DNA of 17,761 bases, taken from an uncultured Eubacteriales bacterium (lineage in GTDB: Bacteria; Bacillota; Clostridia; Peptostreptococcales; Anaerovoracaceae). The translations under genes and the position numbers were made by a program. The notes below the pieces were generated by a model that was not told the DNA's origin, did no database searches, and saw only the letters and a program-made list of their open reading frames with translations. The stretch spans positions 1 to 17,761 of the forward strand of contig USBT01000025.1 of assembly GCA_900553025.1 (NCBI GenBank), given 5' to 3'. Shown piece by piece: positions 14,446-17,761 of the stretch (its first letter is position 1; every line of letters begins with the position of its first letter).

Positions 14446-14683
14446 CCTAAATATAGTAAAACTTTCAATTGAAGCTAAAAAATACACTAAATATATATTA
14501 AAACTTTTCTAAAGATGTTATAATAAAAGCGTATATAAACAAATGCTAATGTTTCGTAAGACTAAATTTGGTTATATATTACAAGATTCTGATAATTTAG
14601 ACTTAACGATTAAAAATCTAAAAAAAAAATTAATAAATCATATGATGATTATTCAGCTTATTTAATAGAAAGGATGTAGTAAA
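14446..14683 (+). promoter_or_regulatory. Upstream region of the NorV-like gene with candidate promoters
   Basis: AT-rich, no gene. The best candidate promoter is TTGGTT (14568-14573), 17 bp, GATAAT (14591-14596). A second perfect TATAAT at 14519-14524 lacks a good -35. A 10-bp palindrome, ATCATATGAT, is at 14637-14646, between the first candidate and the ribosome site, and might be an operator. Confidence is limited because AT-rich DNA throws up such motifs easily. Confidence 0.4.
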
Positions 14684-15880
14684 ATGTTCAAAAAAGTCAA
14701 AAACAATGTTTATTGGGTCGGCAAGATTGACTGGGAATTGGAATGGTTTCATGGTCATGATTACAGCATTAACAAGGGATCAAGCCAGAATGCTTACCTA
14801 ATTCGTGAGGAAAAGACTGTGCTAGTTGATACAGTATGGGCACCTCATAAGAATGAATTTGTTGATAATCTAAAAAAAGAGATTGATCTCAAGGATATAG
14901 ATTACATAATCGCCCAGCACGGCGAGGTAGACCACAGTGGCTCACTAGAAGCTATAGTGTCGGAGATTCCAGACGTTCCAATCTACTGCACCGCAAATTG
15001 TGTTAAATCGTTAGTTGGTCAATATCATCACCCTGAATGGAATTTCCACGTCGTAAAAACAGGTGATGAACTTGACATTGGTAACGGTAAGAAGCTTCAA
15101 TTTATAGAAATGCGTATGCTGCACTGGCCTGACAGCATGGCAACATTCATGACAGGCGACAATATTTTGTTCTCAATGGATGTATTTGGACAGCACTATG
15201 CAGTGGAAGAAATGTTTGACGACAAAGCAAATAACTGCGATATGTGGTCCGAAGCGATGAAGTATTTCGCGAACATAATCCATACATTTGCTCCGATGTG
15301 TAAAATGAAGATGGCTGAGCTTGACAAGATGAATCTGCCTATCGAATTAATTTGTCCGTCACATGGTGCAATCTGGAGATCGCAGATCCCTGAGATTATC
15401 AAGGCATACAAGGACTGGTCGGACAACTATCAAGAGGACCAAATTACGGTAATATATGACACTATGTGGGACGGAACCAAGAAGCTAGCGCATAGGATTG
15501 CTCAGACGCTCAAGGAGGAAAGCCCCGATTCTGTAGTTAAAATCTACAACATCTCGCAGTTTGATAAGAATGACATCATGACAGAGGTATTTAAATCAAA
15601 GGCGATTGCCGTTGGATCTCCAACTGTAGCACAAAATATGCTTTCGTCGGTAGGGGGCTGGATGGAGTTCCTTAAGGAATGCCGATTCAAGGGCAAAAAA
15701 GCCGCTGTTTTCGGTTGCTACGGCTGGTCAGGAGAAGCCTGTGACATTTTGAGCAAGCATTTGACAGAGTCGGGATTTGAGGTTATCGAAACTCAAGCTA
15801 AATGCAACTGGAATCCAGATGAGGAAAACTTTGAGGCAGCTGATAAGCTGGCAGAGGATCTTGTTGCTGCTTGCAAATAG
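14684..15880 (+). CDS. NorV-like flavodiiron protein without rubredoxin domain
   Basis: A 398-aa flavodiiron protein whose wording is very close to the core of E. coli NorV (DWELEWFHGHDY, GSSQNAYLIREEK, HHPEWNFHVVKTGD, MLHWPDSM, YGWSGEACD), the anaerobic NO reductase. Iron ligands are all present: His79, Glu81, Asp83, His84, His147, Asp166 and His227. The flavodoxin domain begins near 253 with the FMN loop DTMWDGTK (259-266). It stops where NorV continues into rubredoxin, so an outside donor is needed; the rubredoxin domain encoded at 8527-10458 is the only one in the window. AAAGGATG precedes the start. It shares a fold with the flavodiiron protein at 10458 but is clearly a different subgroup. 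Confidence 0.94.
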   Translation: MFKKVKNNVYWVGKIDWELEWFHGHDYSINKGSSQNAYLIREEKTVLVDTVWAPHKNEFVDNLKKEIDLKDIDYIIAQHGEVDHSGSLEAIVSEIPDVPIYCTANCVKSLVGQYHHPEWNFHVVKTGDELDIGNGKKLQFIEMRMLHWPDSMATFMTGDNILFSMDVFGQHYAVEEMFDDKANNCDMWSEAMKYFANIIHTFAPMCKMKMAELDKMNLPIELICPSHGAIWRSQIPEIIKAYKDWSDNYQEDQITVIYDTMWDGTKKLAHRIAQTLKEESPDSVVKIYNISQFDKNDIMTEVFKSKAIAVGSPTVAQNMLSSVGGWMEFLKECRFKGKKAAVFGCYGWSGEACDILSKHLTESGFEVIETQAKCNWNPDEENFEAADKLAEDLVAACK

Positions 15881-15961
15881 ATATTTATTGGGTATAATGT
15901 CTTGATGAAAATACTAAGTATTTGAATGGACATTAGCGTAAGATTGAAATAAAAAGAAAAC

Positions 15962-15985
15962 AAAGGGGAGCTAAAGCTCCCCTTT
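15962..15985 (-). terminator. Bidirectional terminator overlapping the trpB2 stop codon
   Basis: A perfect 11-bp stem (AAAGGGGAGCT 15962-15972 with AGCTCCCCTTT 15975-15985). One arm encodes the last residues (Lys-Gly-Glu-Leu) of the minus-strand gene, and its TAG reaches into the loop. T-rich sequence follows on the minus strand; on plus it serves the convergent flavodiiron gene. Confidence 0.88.
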
Positions 15986-17296
15986 GTTGTACTTCTCGTA
16001 AGCCAGCATGTCAAATTGACCTGTTCCGCTTAAGCAGAAAAGTATAGCCGGAGCATTATCTGTGCCTGACGGATATTTTGTTGCCTCATCTATGACGGCT
16101 CTTATCGCATGTCCGCTTTCAGGAGCAGGCAGGATTCCTTCAGTACGAGCAAATATAGTGTTTGCTTCAAAGACGTCGTGTTGCTCATAGGCATGTGCCT
16201 CGATTAGCCCCTGATTATAAATCTCAGAAAGCGTAGGGCTCATTCCGTGATATCTAAGACCACCTGCATGGTTTGCGGGTGGAATAAAGTCATATCCCAT
16301 GGTATACATCTTTGCCATAGGTGTAACCTTACCTGTATCGCAGTAGTCATATTTGAACTCTCCCTTTGTAAAGGATGGGCAGGAAGAGGATTCGGCAGCT
16401 ATGAACCTATAATCATTTTCCCCTCGGATTTTTTCTCCGAGAAATGGAGCCATAAGTCCGCCAATGTTGGAGCCTCCTCCGGCACATCCGACGATTATAT
16501 CTGGCTTGATTCCATACTTTTCGAGTGCTGTCTTGCTTTCAATTCCTATAACGCTCTGATGAAGCATAACTTGATTTAGGACGCTGCCCAAGACGTATTT
16601 TGTATCAGAGTTATTCATTGCTACTTCAACCGCCTCAGATATTGCAACACCCAGACTTCCAGGAGTGTCAGGGAATTTCTCAAGAATCTCTCTGCCAGCC
16701 TTGGTCACATCAGAAGGTGATGCAAGCACGTTTGCACCGAAGGTTCTCATTATTTCACGCCTGAAAGGCTTTTGGTCGTGGCTGCACCTTACCATGAATA
16801 CAGATAGGTCAAGTCCCATTTGAGCGCAGCTTATCGCAAGGGCAGTACCCCATTGGCCTGCACCGGTTTCTGTGGTTAGTCTTTTAATTCCTTCTTTCAT
16901 AGCATAGTATGCTTGCGGAATTGATGAATTCAGCTTGTGACTTCCGCTCGTGTTATTTCCTTCAAACTTATAAAAAATATTAGCCGAGGTTCCTAGCGCT
17001 TCTTCAAACTCAGTTGCTCTTACTAATGGGGAAGGTCTAAAGGCGGCATATGCCTTTTGCACATCTTCTGGTATTGGAATTAGCCTTGTTGTATCGTCGA
17101 GCTCCTGCCTTGCGCCTTCTTTTGTAAAAATCTTAGAAAGCTCTTCAAATGTAACAGGCTCCATTGTTACAGGGTTTAGAAGTGGCTCTGGTTTTTTCGC
17201 CATATCAGCTCTGAGATTGTACCAAGCTTTGGGCATTTCAGATTCTTCAAGATATATTTTTTTCGGTAAATTTTTTAAACAGTCTTTTTCTTTCAT
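15971..17296 (-). CDS. TrpB2-type tryptophan synthase beta chain
   Basis: A 441-aa PLP enzyme of the TrpB2 (TIGR01415) branch, which joins indole and serine to make tryptophan; this branch often stands alone without TrpA and may salvage indole. PLP Lys121 is in SGSHKLNSS, Glu143 in TTETGAGQWG, and the phosphate loop GCAGGGSN is at 270-277. The N-terminal extension of about 80 residues before RPSPLVRA is typical of TrpB2. The start is the second ATG of ATGACAATG, because GGGAG sits seven bases upstream of it and only one base from the first. No trpA or other trp gene is in the window. A tryptophan T-box precedes it, which backs the functional call. Confidence 0.94.
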   Translation of the reverse strand: MKEKDCLKNLPKKIYLEESEMPKAWYNLRADMAKKPEPLLNPVTMEPVTFEELSKIFTKEGARQELDDTTRLIPIPEDVQKAYAAFRPSPLVRATEFEEALGTSANIFYKFEGNNTSGSHKLNSSIPQAYYAMKEGIKRLTTETGAGQWGTALAISCAQMGLDLSVFMVRCSHDQKPFRREIMRTFGANVLASPSDVTKAGREILEKFPDTPGSLGVAISEAVEVAMNNSDTKYVLGSVLNQVMLHQSVIGIESKTALEKYGIKPDIIVGCAGGGSNIGGLMAPFLGEKIRGENDYRFIAAESSSCPSFTKGEFKYDYCDTGKVTPMAKMYTMGYDFIPPANHAGGLRYHGMSPTLSEIYNQGLIEAHAYEQHDVFEANTIFARTEGILPAPESGHAIRAVIDEATKYPSGTDNAPAILFCLSGTGQFDMLAYEKYNKGEL

Positions 17297-17324
17297 TGTC
17301 ATTCTCCCAAATTAAATAGTTTAC

Positions 17325-17624
17325 AAAAAAACTCCTATCCCAACCAATGCTGGGACAGGAGTGTAATTTCCTGCGTTGCCACCCGGCTTGGTACACCATT
17401 AGAATGTACCCACTCAAGCACGTGCAAACACACGCTGATTCAATTTACGCCGAATCACTGCGTCTTACCTACTTAGGATATCAAACAAGAATTCTTAGAA
17501 CGTTCGCATCCTGTTCAGCTTGCCCTCAGAAGTCCATTCGTTCCAAATTCCCATATCGCATCACACCATTCGCGACTCTCTCGATGAAAATTTAACTGAA
17601 GCTACTACTCTTCCTCAACGGTTT
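17325..17624 (-). promoter_or_regulatory. Tryptophan-specific T-box leader
   Basis: Read on the minus strand, the leader has a Stem I start GAGGAAGAGTAGTAG, a distal GAATGGTGTGATGCG segment, and a specifier loop GAA-TGG-ACTTCTGAG whose TGG codon lies at 17536-17534. The antiterminator T-box AAGCCGGGTGGCAACGCAG (to 17371) follows; its TGGC suits the GCCA end of tRNA-Trp. A terminator of 12 bp with one G-U pair (17362-17351 with 17342-17331) and seven T completes it. Uncharged tRNA-Trp should prevent termination and switch on the TrpB2 gene. Confidence 0.93.
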
Positions 17625-17630
17625 ATAGAC

Positions 17631-17659
17631 ATGATAACTCAGATGAATCACATTGTCAA
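17631..17659 (-). promoter_or_regulatory. Promoter of the T-box/trpB2 unit
   Basis: On the minus strand TTGACA (17659-17654), a 17-bp spacer and TATCAT (17636-17631) place the transcript start just ahead of T-box Stem I. Confidence 0.8.
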
Positions 17660-17700
17660 CTGAAAATTTGGAGATGATTGTGTCAAGCTTTTGTGGAATT

Positions 17701-17761
17701 TGACGAAAGGCTCACACGATGTCGGCGGGAAATTCATGATGACGGCCGGCGGCAAGGGCGC
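17701..17761. other. GC-rich window end
   Basis: The last 40 bases are 67% GC by direct count, against about 40% in the rest of the window. No complete gene can be seen. It may be the edge of a different gene, an rRNA or foreign segment, or an assembly join. Confidence 0.4.

Noticed and set aside
14294..14512. 72-aa plus-strand ORF overlapping the PHP gene start
   Set aside because: No ribosome site, antisense to conserved PHP motifs, and AT-biased content.
15908..15922. Short AAATACT/AGTATTT palindrome after the NorV-like gene
   Set aside because: Almost no loop and no U tract; the stronger terminator at 15962-15985 explains the region.

Overview
The window is about 38-40% GC and reads as the chromosome of an anaerobic, low-GC Gram-positive bacterium, most likely a Clostridia-type fermenter. 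The support is a tryptophan T-box leader, Gram-positive LexA boxes, a LysM/G5/NlpC-P60 wall enzyme, strong AGGAGG ribosome sites, and a butyryl-CoA-type dehydrogenase tied to flavodiiron proteins. A genus cannot be named safely.

Layout. 1-121: a 20-bp tandem repeat. 163-4709 (+): glmS, an archaeal/Thermotoga-type S-adenosylhomocysteine hydrolase, a TIGR01440/UPF0340 protein and a DJ-1 family protein. 4732-4983: five 41-bp repeats at a 52-53 bp period. 5117-6389 (-): a small GlsB/YeaQ-type membrane protein and lexA, with a 19-bp tandem repeat between them and two LexA boxes in the lexA promoter. 6595-8435 (+): two overlapping YibE/F membrane-protein genes, whose leader holds a hairpin like the right end of IS200/IS605 elements. 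8527-11672 (+): a two-gene operon with an acyl-CoA dehydrogenase/EtfA-FAD/rubredoxin fusion followed by a flavodiiron protein. 11733-11885: nine 17-bp repeats ahead of a terminator. 12282-13454 (+): a secreted or anchored NlpC/P60 peptidase. 13586-14371 (-): a PHP-domain phosphoesterase. 14684-15880 (+): a second, NorV-like flavodiiron protein. 15971-17296 (-): a TrpB2-type tryptophan synthase beta chain behind a T-box with a TGG specifier.

How the genes fit together. The most distinctive system is 8527-11672. One polypeptide carries a complete acyl-CoA dehydrogenase with its catalytic Glu, the FAD-binding domain of EtfA without EtfB, and a four-Cys rubredoxin. It overlaps by one base a flavodiiron protein with all seven iron ligands. 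The simplest reading is a self-contained electron wire from acyl-CoA through FAD, FAD and the rubredoxin iron to the FMN and di-iron site, where O2 or NO is reduced. The second flavodiiron protein at 14684 lacks its own rubredoxin and may draw on the same donor.

The other unusual layer is non-coding. Four intergenic regions hold short tandem arrays, each with its own sequence and period (20, 52-53, 19 and 17 bp). Units diverge by substitution while spacing is almost free of indels. No period is a multiple of three for the 17-, 19- and 20-bp arrays. At least the 17-bp array lies between a stop codon and its terminator, so it should be transcribed as a 3' untranslated region.
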